From NCBI GenBank assembly GCA_964059195.1, contig CAXKWD010000006.1, positions 18,314,129 to 18,378,128 on the forward strand: a stretch of DNA of 64,000 nucleotides, given 5' to 3'. Numbering within the stretch: the first letter of the stretch is position 1; the number at the start of each line of letters is the position of its first letter. The notes under the pieces are model-generated. The model searched no databases, was not told where the DNA came from, and worked only from the letters and a program-made list of their open reading frames with translations. This stretch comes from Ectobius pallidus. Its lineage: Eukaryota; Arthropoda; Insecta; Blattodea; Ectobiidae. Positions 11,374 through 22,554 of the stretch are shown here, one piece after another. Position numbers and translations under genes: made by a program.

Positions 11374-11680
11374 CTATGAGTTGTGGATCGAATCATGACT
11401 ACAGAAACTTCCATAAAACCAAAAGAAAATTTCCCCTCCTAATAAGGAATAATTATTCAAACTAATAATAAAAAATAATCTAAATACTGAAGGAAGATAA
11501 TAAGAAAGATAATTAGTTATCAAAGGATACGTTTGTTCTCTCGTAAATAATTTAATGGCATCACTAAAAGGTTGTAACACACTAACAAAACCAACCTTAT
11601 TTGGTCCCATACGGAAATGAATATATCTTAAAACCCTAGGCTCCAATAATATAAAAAAACTACACCCACTATCTCGTTCT
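11374..11680 (-). pseudogene. nad1: NUMT: nuclear copy of mitochondrial nad1 fragment
   Basis: The minus strand encodes a block strongly resembling the N-terminal part of insect mitochondrial NADH dehydrogenase subunit 1. It shows RYIHFRMGPNKVGF, LQPFSDAIKLF and a TREQTYPL block followed by hydrophobic sequence. Subunit 1 is a membrane protein of respiratory complex I, encoded in mitochondria. Upstream (near 11660) the FFILLEPRVL stretch extends the match with a likely one-base frame change. Downstream similarity becomes unclear after NNYSLLGG, suggesting a deletion or the fragment end near 11400. It is embedded among nuclear repeats and is not expected to function. Exact borders are uncertain. 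Confidence 0.82.
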
Positions 11681-11814
11681 ACTGTACTATTTCAATGTAG
11701 GCTATAAGTGCAGATGGATTTTGAGACACGGTATAAGCAACTATAGTACAGCGAAATGGTTCCATACATATTTCATGTAGGAATCCATTTCAGTTTTCAT
11801 GTTATTACCTTGCC

Positions 11815-11885
11815 CGCAGGCGCAGTGGTGAATTGGTCACGTGGATTCCTCTGAGGTCGTAGTCACACCTTATGGTAATAGTTAA
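11815..11885 (+). repeat. Possible degraded tRNA-derived SINE head
   Basis: GGCGCAGTGGTGAATTGGTCA resembles a Pol III A box, followed about 30 bp on by a degraded B-box-like GGTCGTAGTCACACC. No body or TSD could be placed, so this is a weak call. Confidence 0.3.
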
Positions 11886-12545
11886 TTGTTTCTTCAATTC
11901 TTTGCTCACTCGCGAAAATATATTCACACTTCGGGTATGGATAACAGAATTTTTCGCATGAAGTTACCACAGATAAGAAATCAAGGCCAGAAATTGCCAC
12001 TCTATCTTCTTAGCGTACTCAACACCTCCTGAAACGAAAGAAAAGGATATAATTAATCCACAAAATTGGATATGGAGTTCATGGGCACCCTGTGTATAGC
12101 CTTTCCCTAATTCTGAAGTTAAGAAATAAGTGGTTCTTATGCTTAAACGATCTTAAGCAAGAAGGGAATGAGATACTGGATTTCATCACACCATTACAAT
12201 CAGAAGTGGTGTTAGGCTACTAATGCACTGTTATGAAATTCAATAGAACATCCATTTGATAATCCCTGTATTAGCGGTGACGCCTTAAGGGAGCTTTCTA
12301 ATCCATTACCATGTACTTCATCATCCGTTATTGCTACTGGAACAAAACAGAGTATACAGTATAGCAGGGTTTCAATACGGTGTAATTAACATCAGTTTCT
12401 ATTTAATCTCTACTCGAAAATTGTAACTACATGCTATAATCAACATTTGGTCACTGGATAAAATTTTTATGCTACTACTTTAAATAGTTTTGACATTATT
12501 TTGACTTTTTTTCTTGGAATTTAAATATTCTAGTTCGACCATATT

Positions 12546-14140
12546 CCCATCATCATCATCGGCCATTCACGGTTTGGGCTCACAGGTCCGTTCCGGCTTC
12601 AAGGAATCAGTCTTGATCTTCCCATCTTGAGACAAGGCATCCTGGGTCTCTTTTTCAATTTGGGCTGTATCCAGTAATAAGATTAGGCAATCGATTAGTG
12701 TCCTTCTTTCTATATGATCCCTCCAATCAGTTCTATTTTCTTTTATTTTGTCATTTATATAAAAAATATCTAGTTCTTTCCTAATGTCTATATTTCTTTT
12801 TTTGTCAGTTCCTTTATAACCAGCAACTTGTTTTAAGAATGTCATCTCGGCCGACTGTATTCTTTGTTTTCTCAGCTTTGTGACCGTCCAGGTTTCAGAG
12901 CCATATAATAATGTTGGTACTGATGTTACTTTAAACATATTCATTAAGGTTTCTTTCCTGTTTTTTTTTTCTCAGTGTTCTTCTAATTGGACCGCATATG
13001 TGTTGATATTTGGTAATCTTAATGTCTAGGTCCTAATCTTCTTTATAAGTTACATCACATCCTAAGTATCTAAAGTTGGTGGCTAGTTCTATGGATTGAT
13101 TGTTTATTATTCTTTTTGCTCGAATTTGGTATTTTTCGTTTCAGAAATCTTCAATCCATAACTACTTATTATGTTGTTCAATATAAACACAGCTTTTTGT
13201 AAATCATCTTCCTTCTCCGCCAATAAGATTTGATCGTCGGCAAAGAGTAAATTATGAACATGTTTGAGGTTATTAATTTGTATACCTTCTACTGACTTCT
13301 GGATTTTCCACTCTTTATAATGGCCTGATTTATATAAGTTGAATAGTGAAATCATAAATTGAATAGTGTCGGCGAGAGTTCTCATCCTTGCCATACTCCT
13401 CGGCTTATTAGTATTTCTTTATCATCTACTCCAGTTTCGTACCCTATTATAATTTTCCTCTTATAATGTAGCGATTGTATTACTTCTGCAAAATGCTTTG
13501 GAATTCCTATTTCTCTCAGAGCTTCCCACATCTTATATCTATTGACTTTATCAAAAGCCTTCTCGTAGTCCATAAATAAAAGGAAGGTGCCCACATGAAA
13601 CTCTCTTCTTTTTTGTATTAGCTGTAACTTCATGCTATGATCAACATTTGGTCACTGCGTAAAATTATTATGGTACTGTGTGTTTAAGAAAGTATATATT
13701 GTCAATAGGAGATCTCCCTTTCCGGAATCCTTACTGCTCTTCTTCCAAAATAATGTCACTTATTATATTAAGTCTCCTAGCTATAACCTTTGAGTAAATT
13801 TTATCCCCAGAGTTTAGCAAGCTAATGCATCTGCAATTAGAACATATATTTCTAGCTCCTTTTTTAAAAACCGGATTAGCATTTATTGCCAAATTCCATT
13901 CTGCAGGTACTTTTCGTTGTATCCAGCAGTAATTCAGAAAATATAGAAACCTGAATTTAAATCTATCAGGTGCATATTTAAATAATTCTGAGTTTAATCC
14001 ATCGCTTCCAAGGACTTTATTTGATTTCAAACTTTTAGTGTTTCCTCTAATTCCTGCATAGTTCAGGTCAATTCCTTCCTGATTTGAATTTCTGTCTATT
14101 TCTGCTGCATGTTCTTCGATCTCTTTTTTATAAATCATAA
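12546..14140 (-). pseudogene. Decayed LINE reverse transcriptase
   Basis: Minus-strand copy related to the 8240-9565 RT. Pieces in order are: a fingers block (SNKVLGSDGLNSELFKYAP, ISLLNSGDKIYSKVIARRLN) at 14138-13731; GFRKGRSPIDNIYFLK near 13720; FMDYEKAFDKVNRYKMWE and SRGVWQG at 13633-13382; the catalytic LLFADDQILLAE box at 13394-13107; and LLYGSETWTV at 12944-12567. The left end has an ATC repeat (GAT on the sense strand) at about 12549-12562, matching the tail type at 49410. Multiple frameshifts and a 55-bp foreign insert at 13622-13679 make it inactive. Confidence 0.82.
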
Positions 14141-14161
14141 ATTTGCTCGTAAAAACACCTA

Positions 14162-14310
14162 CAGTTCAGATTTTTAATTTTTTTATCACAACAAAGCAAA
14201 AAAAATAAAATAAAATTGCACTAAGCGTCCGGTTTTCATTTTTTTGTAGTCAACTTCATGCAATACATTTTTATTTCTAAAAGTTAAAAAAAAATACAAA
14301 ATCCGAACTG
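14162..14310. mobile_element. 149-bp MITE flanked by TA (Tc1/mariner-like)
   Basis: The element starts CAGTTCAGATTTTT and ends AAAATCCGAACTG, imperfect inverted repeats, with TA directly outside both ends (14160-14161 and 14311-14312). The interior is A/T homopolymer-rich and non-coding. TA duplication and size fit a Tc1/mariner-derived MITE. Confidence 0.65.
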
Positions 14311-15037
14311 TAAACTTCATTAATCATAATTTGTTTAGTATACAGTAAACATTTCAGCCTGATTTCTTAAAATCTGTAGGAGAAGATAGGTTTTGTGCAT
14401 GAGGTAACTTGCTAAAAATTAAAGTGCGTTGAATTGAATTTTAAACTTTGCATGAATGAATGTTATAGTATCAATGCATGTTAAAGATTCATTGTAGCAC
14501 AGATCTCAATAAAAATGCCCTGGCTTGTAAGTCAATCCTTCCTTTTGTGTGGAAGCTTCCTGCGGCCTAAGTTTTGCCACATTCACAGCCTGGCGATAGT
14601 GCTGGAACTTCGTAGATTCACGAAGCTTCGCCGTCGCTATCCCATTTCTGTCCCGTCGAGTTCTGTCCAGGAGACAGACCAGAGTTCCAGAATTAAATTT
14701 GCAGAATGCATATTCAACAACTAACTTCACTCGTCGCTTTGAACCAAAGCAACTTTTGGGGCAGTAGTTTCAGATGGCACTATGCGTACTTTCATTGGCG
14801 TTCTGTGTTTTGCACTGTATTTAAGCAGTTGATCAGAAGCAAGTCTCAGGTACAGACATTATCTTTGCAAGATATTTATTTAGTGTAAAGACCTGGTTTC
14901 TTACCCTCCGCTTGAGCTCCCCTTTAGAAACATCAACCATCTGGACCAGGTGGACATTTGAAGTGCTGAGGTTTCTCATCGGTTGAAACGCTGTGAAGCA
15001 GAGAGGCATAAATAGTACTCTTCATGGCATTTAGGTT

Positions 15038-16626
15038 CAAGGGCGCCCATATGATATTTTCTAGGGGGGGGCCAAATTTTTAGTTAATTTATTTATTGTC
15101 CCTTTAACTTCTTGGGCCAGTTTGTAACATTACATTAATAATATAATAATGTAAGTGCAACAATGAAGTAGCCAGAAAGTAATTTCGGGGAGGATTGGAA
15201 GTGGCAGGGGATTTGGAATACCCCCAAGCAAGGGGGTCGTGGGTCCATCCCAAGAAAAATTAAAAATATTCAACTAATTAAAATAACTTTTTACTCTATT
15301 TTAGCACTGAAAAACTAGTTAGGAAATTTTTTTACGTGCCAATTTAAACAAGAAATCGTTACCTAAGTCGGGGGTCCATCCCTGGAAAATTTTTAAATAA
15401 TGAACTAGTTGAAATCACATTTTACGCTATTTTAGCTCTGAAAAACAAGTTATTAAATTTGTTTACCATACTTTAAGATATGCCAACTTAAACAAGAAAT
15501 TGTTACCTAAGTCGGGGGTTACCCCTGGAAAATTTTTAAATACTGAACTAATGAAAATCACATTTCACTCTATTTTAGCTCTGAAAAACTAGGTAGGAAA
15601 TTTGTTTACCATACTCTAAGATATGCCAACTTAAACAAGAAATTGTTACCTAAGTCGGGGGTTACCCCCGGAAAATGTTTAAATACTGAACTAATGAAAA
15701 TCACATTTCACTCTATTTTAGCTCTGAAAAACTAGGTAGGAAATTTGTTTACCATACTCTAAGATATGCCAACTTAAACGAGAAATTGTTACCTAAGTCG
15801 GGGGTTCACCCCGGAAGATTTTTAAATACTGAACTAATGAAAATCACATTTTATGCTATTTTAGCCCTGAAAGCTAGTTAGTAAATTTATTTGCCATACT
15901 CTAAGATATGCCAACTTAAACGAGAAATTGTTACCTAAGTCGGGGGTTCACCCCCGGAAGATTTTTAAATACTGAACTAATGAAAATCACATTTTATGCT
16001 ATTTTAGCCCTGAAAGCTAGTTAGGAAATTTATTTACCATACTCTAAGACATACCAACGTAAACAAGAAATCATTACCTAAGTCGGGGGTCCACCCCCGG
16101 AAAATTTTTAAATATTGAACTAATTAAAATAACATTTTACGCTATTTTAGTTCTGAAAAACTAGTAAAGAAATTTGTTTACCATACTCTAAGACATGCGA
16201 ACTTAAACAAACCTAAGTTATAATATTTACTCATTACTATTTATAAGAAAAGTTAAATAACACAAAGAACAATGGAAATAACAGGCCTACTCATTATGTT
16301 ATGGAAACAAAATAACTGCTATATCATATTTGATACACCCACAAAAATTGTTTAATTTATTAATTTTTTTAAATATAAAAATAGAATTTTAGGTTTTGAT
16401 TTTTGGGGCTCCAAACCCCCAGGATCCCCTTTTCTAATCCAGTGTGGATTCTGCTTCCATGGTGTCGATATGGTAAAACTTCTGCAAACTTATGTCTCTA
16501 CTGACTTTCAAATAATTGTCTTAAAAGAAAAAAAAGACTATAATTATTAATATAGAATTTTTTCCTTTCCCTGAGAGCTAGGGGGGGGCCGCGGCCCCCC
16601 CCTGCCCCCGGGTATGGGCGCCCTTG
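15038..16626. mobile_element. Non-autonomous hAT transposon, 1589 bp
   Basis: Perfect 14-bp terminal inverted repeats (CAAGGGCGCCCATA at the left, reverse complement at the right) lie inside an 8-bp TSD, TTTAGGTT, at 15030-15037 and 16627-16634. An 8-bp duplication and a CA-G-rich terminus fit hAT. The termini continue into G/C-homopolymer tracts. The interior is non-coding and consists mainly of a tandem array. Removing the element and one duplication rejoins the Mutator-like transposase in frame. Confidence 0.9.
15220..16215 (+). repeat. Tandem array inside the hAT element, period about 143 bp, about 7 copies
   Basis: The word AAGTCGGGGGT recurs at about 15364, 15509, 15651, 15793, 15936 and 16079, with a more diverged unit before the first. 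Each unit contains CTATTTTAGCTCTGAAAA and ACTCTAAGAYATGCCAAC. The spacing is not a multiple of three and no frame is maintained. Confidence 0.9.
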
Positions 16627-17150
16627 TTTAGGTTGCCTTGATGATAGATGATCGCTTTCTGATAATAACGCTGAAGTTTCGTTATTGTTGCAGCTTTCAG
16701 CGTTCCATGACCACGGCCACCTAAAGTCACACCACATGCCCGCCATTCTGTAACAGCGTTTCTATGAGAAGATCCAAGCCTCTTACCAACATGACTGACA
16801 CATTCTTCCTTAGAGTTAGAGATTGTATCACCATAAACTTTTTCATCACACAGCTTTTTGAAAGTGCATTCATCGCCATCTTAAAGGACAGTAGTGAACG
16901 CTTCCACAATATGAGGACTGCCTCAGCTTCAATTGCCCCTGAGGAACCAGTGTGGTTAATAACACACTCAGGAGCATATGCTGTATACCTCTGTTTATAA
17001 TTTTAGCATGATTGCACTTGAAACAGAATTTGCTCATTACCTCGTAGTCGATTACAAATCCAGTCGCCAAGTCAATCACACAACCCACACCATACATGAA
17101 TGTGTGCCCACGAGTATGCCAGGTGTCATCATAGCTCAATGATCATTGAA

Positions 17151-18278
17151 GTTGACATTAATGTTAAAACTATACGCCAAAAGTTGAATATTTTTACAAT
17201 AACTTTTAGAAACGAAATCTCCAAAGATGAATTATTAAATAATTCGAATGTAAAATATATTACAAAAATAAAGTAATTTTAAATTATCTACCTCTCTTTG
17301 GTTATCGTCTGTACATTTATTGATCCCTGATGTAAAACTGCATCTATAATGTTAGCTTATTCATCATTTGAAATGCTCCTCACCAGTATTAATGTTTTCG
17401 CTGATGGAGTGACTACAGGCTGAAGGTGGTTTCCATGTACTCCTGTCCTAATCAGTACGGCAGTGCTAAAACTATAACTTATATGTCAGTTATATAAACA
17501 TAGATGAATTGCCAGTGCATTCTGATAAAGTTTTTATATTTCTAACAATTCCTTATGTGATTATAAACATCTGTAAAATTTGTAATTTAATTTGATAAGG
17601 TAATTTAAAGTTTTCCTGACTGGACAAAATGGGAGAGATGTGAAAGTTTGGTTTAAAAGAAATCTATTATTTCATTGAATCTTATTATTAACAAATGAAC
17701 AATATTCTGAACCAGAGTGTTTTCATGTAAATTCAGGCAGAAAAAGAAAACGGCGTGGCTCTTGATCGAATTCAACAACGATCATTTACATGAAATTATT
17801 TTAATGTGTTACCAGATACAAAAAAGTAACAAGCAGTTTTACTATAGCTACGTTCATCTACCTGGAACTCGGCAGGCAGAAGGAACAGGGACACAATAAC
17901 CACATTTTCCAATTCTGAAGCTTTAAAGAAACTTCAAGTCGTCCTGGGAGGATTTTATTTAATTTGAGCGGCATAGCCAGCCACGCATACGTTCATTTCC
18001 CTGAAGGGTGATCAAAGTAGCTAACGTGTGAGGGAAATATTCAACTCCAATATCCTTAACGTTAGACATTCACAGGACGTAGAAATATGGAAGATGATAT
18101 ACAACTTTACAATATGTTACCACACTTTTCGAATGATTTTTTATATAAGCATGTACTAAAGTTCTCTAGGCTGTTAGAAAACTTTATTTGGAAAACTACA
18201 AGAAAATTACTTTACATATTTATTTATTTATTTAAGCGTGCGAAGTTAAGGCCATAATTTTTAGTATCAATTGTAGGC
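17151..18278. other. No supported gene
   Basis: AT-rich, with only short frames such as 17717-17899 that lack domain features. Possibly the decayed remainder of the Mutator-like element, but no terminal repeat is visible. Confidence 0.4.
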
Positions 18279-18295
18279 TTTAGTATCAATTGTTC

Positions 18296-18516
18296 TCGTA
18301 GGCTTCCACGGCTAAATGAACAATAATAATCTTGACTGTCCGGGTGGCGCCGTGTTATCATGTCTAAAACCGACGTTTCGGCTCTCATGTTGTGGCCTTC
18401 TTCTGGGTTTACTGGGTTTACAGTAAACCCAGAAGAAGGCGGCAACATGAGGGCCGAAACGTCGGTTTTAGAAATGATAACACGGAGCCACCCGGACAGT
18501 CAAGATTATTATTATT
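18296..18516. mobile_element. Fold-back retroposon with 17-bp target duplication
   Basis: Two nearly identical arms of about 95 bp (18322-18418 and 18421-18515) are inverted around a short loop, so the RNA or single strand would form a long hairpin. The whole unit is flanked by TTTAGTATCAATTGTTC at 18279-18295 and again at about 18516-18532. A long target duplication of this kind indicates target-primed retroposition rather than cut-and-paste. Each arm contains GGCCGAAACGTCGGTTTTAG and ends in ATT repeats. The order of AGAAGAAGGC, stem and GCCGAAACGTC resembles the core of minimal hammerhead ribozymes, but the first core position pair (CTGA) reads CAGA. Confidence 0.7.
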
Positions 18517-18544
18517 TTAGTATCAATTGTTCACATGAAGTATA

Positions 18545-19099
18545 AAAACAAAGTACTGCACGGTATTATTGTCCGTCAGGATCCAGCCCTTACCAGGTGG
18601 AACTACGAGGAGGTATTGAGTTCAACCTTGAAATTCCATGCTTAGTTTTCAGCATTATTACCTGTTTTCATGTTCCCTGAACTCAAAATTCAATTTTCAA
18701 AAACATGTCTGAATGTTTGTGAGTAAATAAAATATCCAAATATTGTATAAAAACAAAATTGTACCATTTGGGCCAGATATCATCTGGATGTAACACGAAG
18801 ATTGGCGACAGTTTTTTTAAATTTATTTTAATGCCACTTTACACAAAGACATTCATTTCCCTATTTTTAAGACAATTTAAATGATTCTCTTAAAAACATT
18901 TTTAGTGAAGCAATTTTTTTACTTTGAAGTAACATTTCAAAATAGTTTGTAAAACCTCAGCACCTAAGTTTTCTTGTAAGGTGAACAATTACCTCTCCGT
19001 GAATCTAAGACAGTTGAATACAACCTCTTACTTTATATCGGAATTTGAAGGGAGAAAATTGTATTGCTCATGCTTAGGCAAAATAAACTAAGTGAGTGT
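18545..19099. other. No supported gene
   Basis: AT-rich sequence without recognisable coding, terminal repeats or arrays. Confidence 0.4.
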
Positions 19100-19104
19100 A
19101 ATAC

Positions 19105-19409
19105 ACCGCATTGGCGGAGCTCGACAACACAATAAAACAGCTCGAGGCTAAACTGGATAAGAAAATTGACGAGCTTGAAAAATATCAACGTTGACTCTGA
19201 GGATATTCGGCGTTAAAGAAGAATATGGTGAAAACGCTGATGATATTGTGTTGGATGTTGCTGCGAAAGTCGGAGTTGACATCACCATTGCAGACACTGA
19301 CGGAAAAGGAAGAGAGAAGCTACGGCCTCTGATAGTGAAATCTGAAAGCTACAGGAAGCGCAGCGAATTCTTCAGAAACAAGCCAGGCTGAAATCGACGA
19401 ATTTGGCAT
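19105..19409 (+). pseudogene. LINE ORF1 relic, left part (coiled coil and RRM-like core)
   Basis: A coiled-coil-like stretch (ELDNTIKQLEAKLDKKIDEL, about 19114-19173) is followed after a frame break by TLRIFGVKEEYGENADDIVL. A later segment, RPLIVKSESYRKRSEFF, is typical of ORF1 RNA-binding proteins of L1-like non-LTR elements. These proteins coat the element RNA. The frame is cut at 19410 by a PIF/Harbinger insertion; the rest is at 28720-28870. Removing the insert and one TAA copy yields a continuous reading (STNLA followed by LRDDLKKSRH). Confidence 0.82.
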
Positions 19410-19893
19410 TAAGGGCTGTGTTCACCAACGCCAATAATCTGTCTGATCCTGGTTTTTAGACTGAAAAACTGAGATATTGTCCATTTTGCGTTTCGCCAGA
19501 TACAGTAACTTGGTTTTTCGATAATATCCAAGCTAATGCTTTACCGGTGAAATATCGGCCAGCAAAACAGGATAAACCAAGCTAACTGCGACATCAAGAT
19601 TTTATTTATTTATTTATTTGACAAAAAAAGATCCCAAAGAGCCAATGGCTCGTAGCAGGGACAATACAAAAAAATTGAATTAATATAGAGAAAATGGCAA
19701 CAGTAGCCTAAGTATGATACATAATAAACAACATATATATAGTAAAACACAAAAAATGCCATATTAGCACACATAAAAGATAAGTTTAAATAATAATCCC
19801 AACTAATTAAAGTAGCATAACATAAAGGTAATTTATCACAATTTACATAATCAATAACTATAGATTTCACAATTTGACACATTAAAATGAAAA

Positions 19894-21590
19894 TTAATTA
19901 TTAAAAAGTTCATCAAGGAGGTGTTTTTTGGACATTTTTTTAAACATAGTTAGTGAAACACTTTCTTTTATTTTATTTGGTAAGTTATTGTATTCTGTAA
20001 CAATCATTTTAAGAATTCCTTTCAAACCATATTTGGTGGTATTGGTTGTGTAAGTTAAAATGAGTTTATTGCTTGTCAAGTGATCATGCATTTCATTGTT
20101 TATGCGCAGATTTAGATTGCTAACACAAATGTTATTTATTACTTTATGAGCAAATTTACTGAGGATAATTTTAAGGTGACTGTTAATGGTTCAATCCCTG
20201 ATATGTAATATACATCTTTAGTTGGAGTGTAATAACTTAGGCCAAATATAACTTTAATTGTTCGTTTCTGTAGTATTATAATTTCTTGTAATTGTGTTTT
20301 AGTACATCCTTATCAAATTATATTCATGTAGTTTAAATGACTGTGTATTAGTGCATAGTAAATATTTCTTAGCATGGCACTTGGCAGACTAGAGTTTTTT
20401 AGTCCTACAAATACGCCAGTTATCACTATCATTTTTTGCTTAATATTATTTAGATGATAATTCCAACTTAGTTTAGAATCGAGGGTTATACCTAGAAAAT
20501 TTAATGAATCAACATTTTGTAAAATTTGATTATTAATTTTTAGGGGTGTAGTTGTCTGTGATTTATAGCTGTTTTTTCTGAAGAATATATATTTGGTCTT
20601 ATCTACATTTAATATTAAATGGTTATGGATAAGCCAATTTTGAAGTATAATAACATCGGCTTGCATGGCAGTTATTATATCTTCTTCAGAATGTCCTGTA
20701 TAAAATAGTGACATATCATCTGCAAATATTATTAGCCTACCTTGAAACTGTAATTTAGCAACATCATTTATGAACAATAAAAATAGTACAGGTCCTAGTA
20801 CTGACCCTTGTGGAACACCACAGGTGACAGCCATTGAGTCTGATTGCCCTCCATTTACACAGACAAACTGGTTTCTATCCGAAAGATAACTCCTGAACCA
20901 ATTTAGAGTTATGCCTCTTATTCCCATTCTTTCCATTTTTTTCTAATAGAAAACTATGTTTCACTGTATCAAATGCTTTTCTTAGGTCAATGAACAGTCC
21001 AGCAGATTTAAGACCCAAGTCTAAGTCATTCTGCACTGTGATCATTGCATCGATGACAGCATTTAACGTACTTGAGTTTTTAATAAATCCATATTGATTT
21101 TTGCATAGGAGTCTTTTTTAGGGTTATTTATAAAACTCAATAACCTATGTTTGACCACCTTTTCAATAATTTTTGAAATCGCAGGTAAGATACCGATAGG
21201 TCTATAATTACCTACTTCATTCTTTTTACCTCCTTTATAAATTGGGATTATTTTGGCAATTTTACAATTTTTTGGAAACTTTCCCTGTTCGAAGGATAGA
21301 TTTATTAAATTAACAATGTGTGGGCCTAGATATTTAGTGCAGTATTTATAGACGTTACTACATGCATTACCATCAGTATTGTTATTATTAGGTTTAAGAC
21401 ATTTTATAATCTTATTCACTTCATATAATGTAATTGGGGTTAGGAACATAGAGTTAATGTTTCTATCTATTAAGTGAAAATTACCTTCACCTACATGTAA
21501 CATTCCAGTGTCTTTGTTAAGTTGCATGGCAACATTAGTGAAGTAGCTATTAAAAATGTTACATACCTCCACCGTATTGATTATGTCCAC
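19894..21590 (-). pseudogene. LINE reverse transcriptase (CR1/Jockey group)
   Basis: Fingers at 21590-21063 include IPIYKGGKKNEVGNYRPIG and ISKIIEKVVKHRL. A frameshift near 21100 precedes the KAFDTV region (about 20950). The next frame (20936-20313) has WFRSYLSDRNQFV, GVPQGSVLGPVLFLLFIND, the catalytic FADDMSLF box near 20730, and FLGITLDSKLSWNYHL. After another frame break, 20091-19894 holds the thumb end (EYNNLPNKIKESVS). The enzyme reverse-transcribes element RNA at the target nick. GVPQGSVLGP followed by FADD is characteristic of CR1 and Jockey groups. No RNase H is seen after the thumb. Inactive because of at least two frameshifts. Confidence 0.85.
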
Positions 21591-21721
21591 ACCATTTCGA
21601 TTTAGTTTTATGTCTTGTTCAGATAACTGTTTCTTACAATTTAAAATTTCATTTGCTGCTTTCCAGGTTTTCCTTTGGTCTTGGAGGTTCTTGAAAAGTG
21701 AACTATAATATGTTTTTTTTT

Positions 21722-22210
21722 TTAATTTCTTTTCATTTTGGTAACTTGTTTTGAAATATTTTTATATTCTTGAATGGTATTTTCAGAAGCAAATGACCTC
21801 TTTGTTTTAGCAAATAGTACATCCCTTCGCTTGATAAATAATAGTAGTTCATCAGTAACCCAAGGTTTACGAGATGATATATTATTTTTTGTTATGGTCT
21901 TACTTGAAGATGAAATTGCTTTATTGACATAATTATTGAACAGGTGATAATAGTCATATACATCTGTAAGATGATTTGTATTTGGTTCGGTCTGGGCTAG
22001 TAGTTCGTTTAGTGTATTATAATTCAATCTATTTATTTTAGTAGTAGGTAGTTCAGGATCATATAATGGTACATCATTTGTTTGACTAATATGTACAACT
22101 AAAACATTATGATCACTAATATCACTGAATATGTTTTCTGTATCATATTTTAGTAGTTTGTCATCAGTGAGTACATGATCTATTAGTGTCGAAGACATAT
22201 TGCTTAAGCC
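21722..22210 (-). pseudogene. LINE endonuclease, C-terminal half
   Basis: Minus-strand frame containing SSTLIDHVLTDDKL and FSDISDHNVLVV. The IDHV and SDH motifs are the catalytic and substrate-binding end of the APE-type endonuclease that nicks target DNA. The N-terminal half is at 24911-25213, on the other side of the inserted piggyBac element. A helical linker toward the RT domain follows (RKPWVTDELLLFIKRRD). Confidence 0.8.
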
Positions 22211-22403
22211 TGTTGGTAGTTGATTACAGACTGCAAGATTGTAACATTAGTCCTTACATAGCTCTTTATTATAACCCTTTAAGACCTGCACATATATTTT
22301 TTTAAATTAATAGTTTTAATGGTTTTAGCTCATTCTTAGACTGTAAATGAATTGTAAAAAAATTATTAAAAAAATTTCAGACATCAGGTAAAGTCCAGGT
22401 GCC

Positions 22404-22423
22404 ACCTACACAATTGTGTAGGT
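22404..22423. promoter_or_regulatory. 20-bp palindrome, copy 1 (left subterminal)
   Basis: ACCTACACAATTGTGTAGGT, a perfect palindrome about 130 bp inside the left end of the piggyBac element. Identical copies lie at 24481-24500 and 24834-24853. A transposase or dimeric protein binding site is inferred. Confidence 0.7.
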
Positions 22424-22554
22424 CCGGTATTTATGCAGTCATTTTTGGACCAAGGATTTTGATTGCAAATTCCAGGAAAAATGGTTTGATCAAGGAAAAG
22501 AATTTAAATTTGGCTTACACAGTTTTATTGCTAACAGTGGAACAAGTTTTCTTG

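Larger units (their letters stand above)
14500..17150 (-). pseudogene. Mutator-like (MULE) transposase relic, split by a hAT element
   Basis: On the minus strand the core starts near 17139 with SYDDTWHTRGHTFMYGVG and GFVIDYEVMSKFC. It continues in other frames with EKVYGDTISNSKEECVSHVG, then GGRGHGTLKAATITKLQRYY near 16690-16640. The frame is cut at 16627 by a hAT insertion and resumes left of 15037 with STDEKPQHFKCPPGPDG. A C-terminal block lies at 14730-14506 (KEGLTYKPGHF). These blocks are typical of the Mutator-like transposase domain seen in many animal genomes. The protein would catalyse cut-and-paste transposition in the nucleus. Several frameshifts and stops make it a pseudogene; flanking terminal repeats were not found. 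The middle of the C-terminal half (14730-14930) is poorly recognisable. Confidence 0.78.
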
